From the NCBI GenBank assembly GCA_033283325.1, contig JAWMQO010000002.1, forward strand, positions 62,001 through 126,000: a DNA stretch of 64,000 bases. The letters run 5' to 3'. The stretch is from Mangrovimicrobium sp033283325 (GTDB lineage Bacteria; Pseudomonadota; Gammaproteobacteria; Pseudomonadales; Halieaceae). Shown here one piece after another: positions 17,510 through 25,846 of this stretch. The notes under the pieces are model-generated. The model did not search any database and was not told the origin of the DNA. It saw only the letters and a program-made list of their open reading frames with translations. A program made the translations under genes and the position numbers. The first letter of the stretch is position 1, and the number at the start of each line of letters is the position of its first letter.

Positions 17510-18919
17510 CTAATCCACAGGTCGCTGCTCATCCAGGGGCCGCAGGGCCCCACTGCCCATGTAGTTGGCCAGGTTGCGGTGCAGGTTGGAGACCTTCTTC
17601 TCCTGGTGGGGGTTGGGCAGGCAGCCCCTGAAGCCCCGGGATTTCAGCCCTTTCTGCATCTCCACCATGTTGGAAATATCCTGGGCTATCACGTAGGGCC
17701 ACTGCTCCGGATCCTGCTCAGCGTACTTCCATTGCGTCTGCGGCTCCTCACCCTCAGGGAAGCGATCCATGGCCACCGCCTCGAAGATGCACTTGTCCGG
17801 GTCGGTGCCGTAGGGGCGGACGCGGTAGTAGAGGGCAAAAGTCGGCCCCGGCAGGATATTCATGTTGGGGAAGATGCTCTGGGCGAGCCCCGCCCGGGTC
17901 ATCTCCTCGTCGCTGATCTGCGGCCAGCTCACCCCGCGCGCGGCGTCATCGCGGCGCGCGGATTCCAGCCAGTGGTGGTGCACCTCGGCTGCTGGCGTGC
18001 CCTCGGGCAGTTCGTCTACCAGGCGCCTGGCGGCATTGACCAGGGTTTCGGTGGTACTGGCGCCGATGGTCTCCCAGAACTCCTCCTGCATGGTGGCGAT
18101 GGTCACCCTGGCATCCTCGCCCTTGGCGGCGCGGTGCACCGTGGTATCGGCGGCGCTTGCGTCGTCCGCGCTGCGGGTATCGAAGCCGTCGTTGCCGTGC
18201 AGCCCGAGGGACTTGCTCCAGGCGTAAAAATCGCCGTACTTGTTCAGTTGCGGGTGAGTGGCGAAGACATGGTAGGGCTCGAGAAAGGCTTCCAGCGCCA
18301 CCTTCCAGTTGCAGTCGAACACGCCCCACTGACGGAAGCGGTAGCGCATTTTATCGAACTCGAAAGGGTCCAGCATCTGGGCGATGGGAGAGAGGTATTC
18401 CTCCAGAGGCTCGCAATCCGGGTCCATGTTGATCCAGATCCAGCCGCCCCACGTGCCTACCTGCACCGGGTTCAGGCCGGTGCGTTCGTCGCTCAGGGCG
18501 CCCTGCCAGTCCTCCTTGTCGAGGATGAAGCTAGCCTGGCCGTCGAGATCGAAGGTCCAGCCGTGGTAGGGGCAGAAAAAGCCCTCCTTCTTCTCGCCGC
18601 ACTGGGATTTTTTCCCGCAGGCACTGTTGGCTCCCGCAGGCGTGCTGACCAGCTTGCGGCCACGGTGCGGGCAGACATTATGGAAAGCGCGAATGCGATC
18701 TTCGGCGGCGCGCACGATCAGGATCGAGTCGTTGCCGATGTCATAGTTGATGTAGCTGCCCACTTCGGGCAGTTCCTCGACCCGGCCAGCCTGCTGCCAG
18801 ACCTTTGCCCACAGCAGGTCGCCTTCCCGCTCGGCGTACTCCCGGGAAATGTAGGCCTCCACCGGGTAGATCAGCGGGTTGCCCAGTTGCTCTTCGGTCA
18901 CATTGAACTGATTGTCCAT
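17510..18919 (-). CDS. Rieske non-haem iron oxygenase, alpha subunit
   Basis: A 469-residue aromatic-ring-hydroxylating-type oxygenase. The Rieske [2Fe-2S] ligands are C83-P-H85 and C116-P-Y-H119. The spacing between them is lengthened by an insert holding two extra cysteines (C101, C107). The catalytic domain has the mononuclear-iron signature WKVALEAFLEPYHVFATHPQLN. Such enzymes insert O2 into aromatic, terpenoid or quaternary-ammonium substrates using electrons from a separate reductase; no ferredoxin or reductase gene is nearby. It begins 45 bases after the BVMO gene with GAGGAG before the ATG, so the two form an operon. The substrate is not readable. Confidence 0.9.
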   Translation of the reverse strand: MDNQFNVTEEQLGNPLIYPVEAYISREYAEREGDLLWAKVWQQAGRVEELPEVGSYINYDIGNDSILIVRAAEDRIRAFHNVCPHRGRKLVSTPAGANSACGKKSQCGEKKEGFFCPYHGWTFDLDGQASFILDKEDWQGALSDERTGLNPVQVGTWGGWIWINMDPDCEPLEEYLSPIAQMLDPFEFDKMRYRFRQWGVFDCNWKVALEAFLEPYHVFATHPQLNKYGDFYAWSKSLGLHGNDGFDTRSADDASAADTTVHRAAKGEDARVTIATMQEEFWETIGASTTETLVNAARRLVDELPEGTPAAEVHHHWLESARRDDAARGVSWPQISDEEMTRAGLAQSIFPNMNILPGPTFALYYRVRPYGTDPDKCIFEAVAMDRFPEGEEPQTQWKYAEQDPEQWPYVIAQDISNMVEMQKGLKSRGFRGCLPNPHQEKKVSNLHRNLANYMGSGALRPLDEQRPVD

Positions 18920-18964
18920 GCTCGGCTCCTCTAATTATCTTTTCGCGCTATGCAGGCGGTCCGC

Positions 18965-20842
18965 TCAGGCGGGCTCCGCCACCGCCTCCTCGGCATGTTC
19001 CAGTACCAGGCCCGCGAGATCGCCCTTCGCCCGCCAGTCCTCCAGCAGGGCGACGAAGGCATCCCAACCCGGGCCGTAGACCTCCCCAAGGTAGAAGCGA
19101 TAGCGCTCGTTGCCGTTCTCGTCGACGTCCGGCTTACCCTCGTTGTTGAAGTAGCTCGGCGTACACTCGCGGATCCACTCGGTGCGGTCGATCTCGGTAT
19201 CGCGCAGGTGCTGGACGTAGGCGCTCTGGGCGGCTTCAGTGACTTCAGCCGTAATCGCGCCACGACTTTTAACTGCACTGATGATGTGGGCGATGTGCTC
19301 CGCCTGGGTCTCGAAGTTCTGGGTCAGTGAGGAGTTGAGCCCGCCCTGGTTGAGGCCGATGAGGTAGAAATTGGGGAAGCCGTGGGTCATCACCCCGTGC
19401 AGGGTCCTGTAGCCGCCGGCCCAGTTGTCGTACATCGACAGGCCATTGCGACCGGTAAATTCCTCGAAGCCCCAGCGCCGGTCGAGGTCGCTGGTGACCT
19501 CGTAACCGCTGGCAAAGATGATGCAGTCGCACTCGAATTCCTCGCCGTTGGCGATGAAACCCTTGTCGGTCAGCTGCTGCAGGCCCTGGGTTTCGGAGAC
19601 GTCGATGAGGCTGACGTTGGGGCGGTTGAAAGTGGCGTAGTAATTGTCGTTGGAGGTCGGTCGCTTGCACTGGTAGCGGTAGTAGGGCTTGAGTTTCTCC
19701 GCCGTTTCGCTGTCCTCGACGATGGCGTCGACCCGGCGGCGCAGGCGCTCCATCACCCGGAAGTCCATCACGTCGCGGCGCTCGGCGTACTCCGCCATAT
19801 CGGGGTAGTAGCCGTCCTTGTTGAACTCCTCGGTCAGGCGGCGATTCACCTCCGTCCAGACATCGACGATCAGGTCTTCCTCCCGGTCCAGGTAGCGCTC
19901 GTTTGCCCCGCGGTGGAAATTGGCGCGGCGGCGCGCCTGCCAGCCGGGCTCCAGGCTCTTCACCCACTCGGGATCGGTCTCGGAGTTGCGCCGGGTATCC
20001 ACGCAGGAGGGGGTGCGCTGGATAACGTAGAGCTGCTTGGCGTACTTGCCCAGGTAGGGCACCAGCTGGATGGCGGTGGCGCCGGTACCGACGATGGCGA
20101 CTTTTTTGTCCGCCAGCTTGTCCAGCACCGGGTTTTTCTGGCTGCCGCCGGTGTAGTCGTAGTCCCAGCGGGCAGTATGGAACATATGCCCCTGGTAATC
20201 GTGCACCCCCGGGATACCGGGCAGCTTGGGTATGTTCAACAGGCCGTTGGCGACAATCAGGTGGCGGGCACGCAGGTCGTCACCCTGTTTTGTTTTGACG
20301 TGGTAGCGCTTGAGCTTTTCGTCCCAGTTGATGCTCTCGACGAGGGTGTGGAACAGCGCGTTGTCGTAGAGATTGTATTTCCGGCTCAAATCCTGGGCGT
20401 ACTCGAGGATCTCCCAGCCGTCGGTGAATTTCTTCGAGGGCATGAAGCCGGTTTCTTCCAGCAGGGGAAGGTAGCAGTAGGCGTCGTTGTCGCACTGCAG
20501 GCCGGGGTAGCGGTTCCAGTACCAGACGCCGCCGAAGTCACCGGCGTGGTCGATGTTGCAGAAGTCGTCGATGCCGGCCTTGCGCAGCTGGATACCGGCC
20601 ATGATACCGGACCAGCCGCCGCCGAGGATCACCACCTCGATGTCCCGCGAGACGGGTTCACGGGCCTTCATCGGGGTGTAGGGGTCGCCCTCGTAGGTAT
20701 AGGCCATATCCTCGTCGGTTTTGACGTACTGCGCCTGGCCCTCCTTGCGCATGCGGCGGTCCCGCTCCTGGGCGTATTTTTCCTTGAGTGCAGCGATATC
20801 AATTTCGTCGGCTGCGGGCAAATCCACGTCGTAGAGTGTCAT
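18965..20842 (-). CDS. Flavin monooxygenase, Baeyer-Villiger type
   Basis: A 625-residue FAD- and NADPH-dependent monooxygenase. The FAD Rossmann motif is ILGGGWSGIMAG (about residue 72), and the NADPH motif is GTGATAIQ. Between them lies YQGHMFHTARWD, matching the Baeyer-Villiger fingerprint (F/Y)xGxxxHxxxW(P/D). An N-terminal extension of about 65 residues precedes the FAD domain, as in the larger cyclododecanone/steroid-type enzymes. It would turn a ketone into an ester or lactone using O2. ATG start with GGAG upstream. First gene behind the FNR-box promoter at 20905-20946 and followed by the Rieske gene and fnr. Confidence 0.9.
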   Translation of the reverse strand: MTLYDVDLPAADEIDIAALKEKYAQERDRRMRKEGQAQYVKTDEDMAYTYEGDPYTPMKAREPVSRDIEVVILGGGWSGIMAGIQLRKAGIDDFCNIDHAGDFGGVWYWNRYPGLQCDNDAYCYLPLLEETGFMPSKKFTDGWEILEYAQDLSRKYNLYDNALFHTLVESINWDEKLKRYHVKTKQGDDLRARHLIVANGLLNIPKLPGIPGVHDYQGHMFHTARWDYDYTGGSQKNPVLDKLADKKVAIVGTGATAIQLVPYLGKYAKQLYVIQRTPSCVDTRRNSETDPEWVKSLEPGWQARRRANFHRGANERYLDREEDLIVDVWTEVNRRLTEEFNKDGYYPDMAEYAERRDVMDFRVMERLRRRVDAIVEDSETAEKLKPYYRYQCKRPTSNDNYYATFNRPNVSLIDVSETQGLQQLTDKGFIANGEEFECDCIIFASGYEVTSDLDRRWGFEEFTGRNGLSMYDNWAGGYRTLHGVMTHGFPNFYLIGLNQGGLNSSLTQNFETQAEHIAHIISAVKSRGAITAEVTEAAQSAYVQHLRDTEIDRTEWIRECTPSYFNNEGKPDVDENGNERYRFYLGEVYGPGWDAFVALLEDWRAKGDLAGLVLEHAEEAVAEPA

Positions 20843-20904
20843 GCGGTGGTCTCCGGGTTCCTTCCAATCGTTATTCAGTTTTTAAATCAACAGCGTTGTT
20901 CATA

Positions 20905-20946
20905 ACATTAGTTGATCGTCGCCCGGGCCTCATTGATCCAGATCAA
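20905..20946 (-). promoter_or_regulatory. FNR-dependent class II promoter of the BVMO-Rieske(-fnr) genes
   Basis: A perfect FNR box, TTGATCCAGATCAA, occupies 20933-20946. On the reverse strand a -10-like TAATGT lies at 20910-20905, its first base 29.5 bp from the box centre. This puts the box at -41.5, the classic FNR activating position, with initiation near 20898 and a leader of about 55 bases to the ATG at 20842. No -35 is needed in this geometry. Confidence 0.8.
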
Positions 20947-20984
20947 GGAAAACTCGCGGACGGTGCAGGGACAAAACCGGGGCA

Positions 20985-21010
20985 TAAAAAAGCCCCTGTC
21001 TCCAGGGGCT
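20985..21010 (-). terminator. Rho-independent terminator of the TauD gene
   Basis: Reading the reverse strand, AGCCCCTG and CAGGGGCT form an eight-base stem with a four-base loop, followed by six T. It isolates the TauD gene from the FNR-box promoter just downstream. Confidence 0.85.
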
Positions 21011-21051
21011 GAATCGGATTGTCCTGCTAATGGACCCGATGGGTTTGCGCC

Positions 21052-21927
21052 TCAGGCGAAGGGTTCCTCGCCCGCGGTCTTGGTTCTGTGCAGCAGCCGC
21101 CCGCAGTCGGGATCGTAGGGCATGGCGCGGTGCATGGTGCCGGTGTTGTCCCACATCACCGCGTCGCCCACCGACCACTCGTGGCTATAGACAAAGCGCG
21201 GCTGTGTCGCCCAGGCACGCAGGCCGTGGAGGAGTCTCGCGCTGTCCATGCGGCTCATACCGATCACCTCCTGGGCGGTGTTGCCGAGAATCAGGGATTT
21301 GCGCCCGGAGCGGTGGTTCCAGACCAGGGGCAGTTCCACCTCGCCCATCGCCATCCACTGCTCCAGTTGCTCGAGGGTCGGCTCGGGGGTGTGGTAGAGC
21401 TGGGTGTTCCACATGGAGTGGACGACACGCAGGCTCTCGATTTCCTGCTTCTTTTCCTCGGGCAGCGCGTCGTAGGCGGCGTAGGTATTACAGAATTCGG
21501 TGTTGCCGCCCCAGCTTGACAGCACCTTGCTGGACAGGATCGCCGCACCGATCGGCTTGCGGTTCATGGTGCCGTCGATATGCCAGTAGAGGGAACCCTT
21601 GAGATAATCGCGATTGGGGTTCTGCTTTTTGTCCAGCGAGATGTTGTAGACCTTCTGGCCCTGCATCTCCGGCAGGAACTCACCGATGGTCTGGGTGAAA
21701 GCCGCCTGCTCGTCGTCGCTGAAATCGATCTGTGGGAACACCAGGACACCCCGCTGCTCTAGTAGATCGCGCAGGTCCGCGGCGAATTCCCCGCTCAACA
21801 GTTCCTGCTTGCTGAGGAGTACCCGGCTGCCGATAAAGGGGGATATTTCCTCCGCCGCCAGGCGATCCGGGGTCTCCGCGCTTGCCGAAGCAGCAGTGTG
21901 TTCGGTCTGTATAACTTCCACTTGCAT
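21052..21927 (-). CDS. TauD/TfdA-family 2-oxoglutarate-dependent dioxygenase
   Basis: A 291-residue Fe(II)/2-oxoglutarate oxygenase. The metal motif HxD is in YWHIDGT (about residue 106). The distal histidine and 2-oxoglutarate arginine are near the end in RLLHRTKTAG, preceded by WDNTGTMHRAMPYD. It is a different subfamily from the enzyme at 7734. The frame runs upstream to 22041, but ATG 21927 is chosen because GGAG lies nine bases before it and the longer version would cover the FNR box. Divergent from the Rieske gene at 22109 across 181 bases that contain that box. Single-gene unit ended by the terminator at 20985-21010. Substrate unknown. Confidence 0.87.
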   Translation of the reverse strand: MQVEVIQTEHTAASASAETPDRLAAEEISPFIGSRVLLSKQELLSGEFAADLRDLLEQRGVLVFPQIDFSDDEQAAFTQTIGEFLPEMQGQKVYNISLDKKQNPNRDYLKGSLYWHIDGTMNRKPIGAAILSSKVLSSWGGNTEFCNTYAAYDALPEEKKQEIESLRVVHSMWNTQLYHTPEPTLEQLEQWMAMGEVELPLVWNHRSGRKSLILGNTAQEVIGMSRMDSARLLHGLRAWATQPRFVYSHEWSVGDAVMWDNTGTMHRAMPYDPDCGRLLHRTKTAGEEPFA

Positions 21928-21999
21928 GTCTGCGTCTCCAGGTCTTATTAGCTGGTGGGGCCGGCCATTCGGGCCAGGCTCCTGCTGATGGCGCGATCT

Positions 22000-22069
22000 A
22001 TCATGCACCGCGCTTTGTTCCCCACCCTTGATCCAGATCAACGTTAGGCCCGGAAGCGGGGCCTAAGAT
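22000..22069 (+). promoter_or_regulatory. FNR-dependent class II promoter, probably divergent
   Basis: A second perfect FNR box, TTGATCCAGATCAA (22028-22041), lies between the divergent TauD and Rieske genes. Forward, TAAGAT at 22064-22069 begins 29.5 bp from the box centre, giving the -41.5 position and initiation near 22076, 33 bases before the Rieske ATG. On the reverse strand, CATGAT (22005-22000, four of six consensus bases) sits at the same 29.5-bp distance. The symmetric box may therefore also activate the TauD gene. The forward promoter is well supported, the reverse one less so. Confidence 0.78.
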
Positions 22070-22108
22070 GACGGCCATCAACGCTGGAATAGATAAGAGG
22101 AAAAGGCG

Positions 22109-23527
22109 ATGAGCGCATCGATGCAGCCGGTCCTGGAGACCTCCCCCGAGAATGACAAATCCGGAAACCGCGAGTGGCCGGCTCGCTGGCAGACCTATGC
22201 CCAGGGTCTCGGCGTCGATCGCTATATCGACCCGAAATTCGCCGCGCTGGAATTCGAGCGCCTGTGGAACCGGGTCTGGCAGGTCGCGGCCCGGGTTGAC
22301 GAAATCCCCGAACGCGGCGACTTCACCACCTACACTATCGGCGACCAGTCCATCCTGCTGGTGCGTGTGGACGCGGACACCATCAAGGCTTACTACAATT
22401 TCTGCCCCCACCGCGGCACCGCGCTGGGCGAAGGCTGTGGCCACTTCGAGAACGACAGGATCATCTGCCCCTTCCACGGCTGGCGCTGGGGCCTGGAAGG
22501 CGAGGTACAAATGATTCTGGGGCGGGAGGAGTTCGCGGGCGGCCAGCTCAAGGACGAAGACGTCGCGATGAGCGAGGTGCACTGCGAGGTCTACGCCGGT
22601 TTCGTGTTCATCAACCTCGATGAAGCTCCTCAATCCTTCGAGGAGTTCATCGCACCGGTGAAGTCATTCCTCGACGATTTCGTGCTCGGCGAGATGCGCC
22701 CCGTCTGGTGGAAGCGGGCGACCATCCCCTGTAACTGGAAAGTGGCCCAGGAAGCATTCTTCGAGGCCTACCACGTCTCCGCCACCCATCCCCAGCTGGA
22801 GAAAGTGGGCAGCGAGATCGTCTACGGCGACCGCGAGGACGGGGAAATGATGTTCGAGAACCTCACCTACGTCGCCCAGGCCAATGGCCACGGCCACTTC
22901 TTCGGCGGCGACAAGACCCCGATCAGCGGCCATGTGCAGGAGCCGGTTCCCACCGCCAGCCTCGTGGAGGCGATGGCGGCACGGATGAACCTCACCGCGG
23001 AGGGCCTTGGGGCGATGATCCTGAAAGAGGACATCGAGTTACTGCTGACACTGAAAGACAAGGACCTGCCCGCGGACGCGAATCCCGGTGCCGAGTACGT
23101 CAAGCTGCAATACGCGACCGCCGCGGCCCAGGGCCGGCCGATGCCCAGCCCGACAGCGGAGAATATCGGCAAGTGGGGCGGGGTCAATTTCATCTTCCCC
23201 AACATCCTGATCCTCCCACAGGCGGGCAATGTCGCCATGTACCGCGCCCTGCCCCATCCCACGGACCCGGACCAGTGCACATTCGAAATTCGTTCGCTGA
23301 AGACGCTGCCGGCAAACGAGCAGCCACAGCGCGCGGTGGTGGAAGAAGTCACCGACCCCGAGAACGATCTCGGACTGATTCCCCGGCAGGATCTCTCCAA
23401 CCTGTCCCGTGTCCAGACAGGCCTGCACGCAAAAGGCATGCAGCGGGTCTGGCTGGCGGAGAACCAGGAACGACTGATTCTCAATATGCACGAGGAACTT
23501 GATCGCTACCTGCAGGCGCCTGCCTAG
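22109..23527 (+). CDS. Rieske non-haem iron oxygenase, alpha subunit
   Basis: A 472-residue Rieske oxygenase. The [2Fe-2S] ligands are C99-P-H101 and C120-P-F-H123 with the normal 18-residue spacing. The mononuclear-iron site follows the motif WKVAQEAFFEAYHVSATHPQLE. It is a paralogue of the enzyme at 17510 in layout but lacks the cysteine-bearing insert. No dedicated reductase gene is visible nearby. ATG with an AGAGG/AAGGCG ribosome site. It is the first gene behind the forward FNR promoter, and no terminator is visible between its stop and the cytochrome gene at 23642, so read-through into the electron-conduit genes is possible. Confidence 0.9.
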   Translation: MSASMQPVLETSPENDKSGNREWPARWQTYAQGLGVDRYIDPKFAALEFERLWNRVWQVAARVDEIPERGDFTTYTIGDQSILLVRVDADTIKAYYNFCPHRGTALGEGCGHFENDRIICPFHGWRWGLEGEVQMILGREEFAGGQLKDEDVAMSEVHCEVYAGFVFINLDEAPQSFEEFIAPVKSFLDDFVLGEMRPVWWKRATIPCNWKVAQEAFFEAYHVSATHPQLEKVGSEIVYGDREDGEMMFENLTYVAQANGHGHFFGGDKTPISGHVQEPVPTASLVEAMAARMNLTAEGLGAMILKEDIELLLTLKDKDLPADANPGAEYVKLQYATAAAQGRPMPSPTAENIGKWGGVNFIFPNILILPQAGNVAMYRALPHPTDPDQCTFEIRSLKTLPANEQPQRAVVEEVTDPENDLGLIPRQDLSNLSRVQTGLHAKGMQRVWLAENQERLILNMHEELDRYLQAPA

Positions 23528-23641
23528 CAGGGGGGAGTGGGCCAGTTTCACCGAGACGCGAGAAAGCTCCACTGAAAATTTGCACCGCGTCGGGTGCTGG
23601 GCTACTTTTATCCCATTGTTTTTATAGGGGTATAAAGGACA

Positions 23642-24217
23642 ATGCTGTCCTGGCTTAAGTCTTTGCTGCGCCCATCATCGAAGTATTCGGTGCTCGCGCT
23701 GGTGGGCGCCGGAGTGGTCGTGGGCGTTGTCGGGCTGCTCGGCTTCAACGCCACCATGCACGCCACCAGTACCGAGGCCTTCTGCACCAGCTGTCACGAG
23801 ATGAACAGCAATCCCCTGGCCCAGTTGCAGGAGACCACGCACTTCAGTAATCCCAGTGGCGTGCATGCCAGTTGTTCCGACTGCCACGTGCCGAAAGAAT
23901 TCGTGCCCAAGATGATCCGCAAGATCGAGGCCTCGCGGGAGGTCTGGGGCCACCTCACTGGCGTCATCGACACGCCGGAGAAATACGCCGCCCACGCGCC
24001 ACAGATGAAGGCCCGCGAGATCGCCCGGCTCAAGGCCAACGATTCGCAGGAGTGCCGCAACTGCCACAGCATCGAGCGCATGCTGGCCAGCGCGCAGAGC
24101 GCCGAAGCCAGGAAGTATCACCAGGCCATGCAGCGGCAGGAGAAAACCTGCATCGATTGCCACGCGGGTATAGCGCACCCGCGCAACACACCCGGCCTCG
24201 CCGCCAGTCATCCGTAG
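23642..24217 (+). CDS. NapC/NirT/NrfH-type tetrahaem cytochrome c (CymA-like quinol dehydrogenase)
   Basis: A 191-residue membrane-anchored cytochrome. One N-terminal transmembrane helix (about residues 17-36) is followed by a periplasmic domain with four CxxCH sites at residues 48, 78, 138 and 170. The family signature FCTSCHEM places a methionine beside the first haem site. Family members oxidise quinol at the inner membrane and pass electrons to periplasmic partners; CymA of Shewanella does this for metal respiration. AAGGA precedes the ATG. It opens the conduit operon, 23 bases before the next cytochrome gene. The 114-base upstream gap has no FNR box and no clear promoter, though the last 30 bases are AT-rich. 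Confidence 0.93.
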   Translation: MLSWLKSLLRPSSKYSVLALVGAGVVVGVVGLLGFNATMHATSTEAFCTSCHEMNSNPLAQLQETTHFSNPSGVHASCSDCHVPKEFVPKMIRKIEASREVWGHLTGVIDTPEKYAAHAPQMKAREIARLKANDSQECRNCHSIERMLASAQSAEARKYHQAMQRQEKTCIDCHAGIAHPRNTPGLAASHP

Positions 24218-24240
24218 CACGACAGCCCCGGAGCAGGAGC

Positions 24241-25842
24241 ATGGAAAAAACAGCCACCCCCGGCCACATGGTTTCCAGAGCAGGACGACTGATGGCGCTG
24301 CTGGGTGCAACCCTGCTTTTGCTCGCAGGCCAGGCAGCGCAATCGCAACCCGCCGAGGGCTTTGCCAGTGGCGGCAGCGAACAGTGCCTGGGCTGCCACG
24401 ACTTCGGTCCCGAATCACCGGTGCACCCGATGCTGCAAAGCCCCCACGGCCAGGCCAGCGACCCGCGCACGCCGATGGCGAAAGAAGGCTGTGAGAGCTG
24501 CCACGGCCCCAGCGGCAATCACGCAAAGGCGCCGACCCAGGTATCACCCGCCATCAGTTTCGGACCGCGCTGGACCGCCGCCACCGGGACTCAGGATGGC
24601 CAGTGTCTCAGCTGCCACGCCGGCGATCCGGTACAGCACTGGGACAGCGCACCACACAACCGCTCAGACCTCGCCTGCACTACCTGCCACGACATCCACG
24701 CCCTGCCGGACAAAGTCCTCACGGCGGCTACCCAGGCGGACGTCTGCACCGTTTGCCACAAGGTACAGCAGCAGGGTATCCACGGCCTGGAGGGACACCT
24801 CGACAGCAACCCCGGCTGCACCTCCTGCCACAACCCCCACGATGCGCGACCACCCCTGGCAACCAGCATCGATAACCGCTCCGAGGGCTGCCGTACTTGC
24901 CACGACCTCGTCGCCATGGCCGATTCACCCCAGGTCACCGACAAGGCCAAGAGTTATCACAAGGTGATGGCGCGACAGGATCGCAGCTGCCTCGACTGCC
25001 ACCAGGGCATCGCCCACGGCCCGGCGGGGGCAGTCCCTCCGATGGTGCCCACTGCAGTGGCCAGCAAGACCGTGCGCCTCTTCTTCCCCGGCCAGTCCGA
25101 CAGCGAGTGGCTGCTCGGCCGGCACCCGGGTTCCCAGCCCCTGCGCCACGGTGCCAGCTGCCAGCAGTGCCACCGCGGCGACGAGGCCGGGATGGGCGCC
25201 GAGCTCGCCGGCGCCTTCCAGCCAGCCACCCGTAATGTCACGGTGCGGGTCGACCGCGAGGGCGAGCAGCTGCTCGTCGGCCTCGAGTGGCAGGGCTCCG
25301 CAGACGACGCCGACATCGCCCTGCTCTGGGGCGATGACAACACACCCACGATCCAGCGCGCCGGCTGCTTCGCCGCCTGCCACAGCGACATGAACGGGAT
25401 GAGCCGCGACCGCGGCGAGAAGCGCGGCAAATACCTGCTCGACGCACTCGCCCAGCAGCGCGCCATCGGCCGGCCCGCCCGCTTCAACGATGCCGGCGAA
25501 CTGCAGGCAATGCTCGACGCCGGGCAATACGGGGAGCTCTGGCGAGTCAAACTCGACGCGGACGGCAAAGCCACCGTGCAGAACGCCGCGCTGCTGACAC
25601 CACCCGAGTGGCAGGAGGGCAGCACCCTGGGCGGCAGCGCCACCTACCGCGACGGCCGCTGGAAGGTCAGCCTGCGCCGACCGCTGGCCGGCGGCGAAGG
25701 CCTGAAGCCGCTGAGCAAAGACGCGACCTACACCTTCGGCATCGCCCTGCACGGCAAGGACAACCCCGGCGGGCGGCACTGGGTTTCACTGCCCCTGACC
25801 CTCGGATTCCAGGGTGACGACACCGACCTCAGGGCGGAGTGA
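24241..25842 (+). CDS. Ten-haem periplasmic cytochrome c fused to an ethylbenzene-dehydrogenase-type haem-binding domain
   Basis: A 533-residue exported cytochrome. A signal peptide (hydrophobic LMALLGATLLLLAG, cleavage near AAQSQ) precedes nine CxxCH sites between residues 49 and 311. The first seven are arranged like MtrA/DmsE repeats. The eighth (SCLDCHQGIAH) copies the end of a NapC/NrfH cytochrome. A tenth site near residue 376 is the rare CxxxCH (CFAACH). From about residue 340 the protein resembles the EB_dh/cytochrome c-552 domain that binds b-type haem in ethylbenzene-dehydrogenase gamma subunits (VTVRVDREGEQLLVGLEW to the end). ATG 24241 with GGAGCAGGAGC upstream; the frame is open further upstream but overlaps the previous gene. 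Likely role: carry electrons between the quinol dehydrogenase and the MtrA-like cytochrome. Confidence 0.85.
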   Translation: MEKTATPGHMVSRAGRLMALLGATLLLLAGQAAQSQPAEGFASGGSEQCLGCHDFGPESPVHPMLQSPHGQASDPRTPMAKEGCESCHGPSGNHAKAPTQVSPAISFGPRWTAATGTQDGQCLSCHAGDPVQHWDSAPHNRSDLACTTCHDIHALPDKVLTAATQADVCTVCHKVQQQGIHGLEGHLDSNPGCTSCHNPHDARPPLATSIDNRSEGCRTCHDLVAMADSPQVTDKAKSYHKVMARQDRSCLDCHQGIAHGPAGAVPPMVPTAVASKTVRLFFPGQSDSEWLLGRHPGSQPLRHGASCQQCHRGDEAGMGAELAGAFQPATRNVTVRVDREGEQLLVGLEWQGSADDADIALLWGDDNTPTIQRAGCFAACHSDMNGMSRDRGEKRGKYLLDALAQQRAIGRPARFNDAGELQAMLDAGQYGELWRVKLDADGKATVQNAALLTPPEWQEGSTLGGSATYRDGRWKVSLRRPLAGGEGLKPLSKDATYTFGIALHGKDNPGGRHWVSLPLTLGFQGDDTDLRAE

Positions 25843-25846
25843 GCTA

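Noticed and set aside
21927..22042. Longer TauD protein starting at 22041
   Set aside because: It would read through the FNR box and the divergent promoter; ATG 21927 has a good ribosome site.
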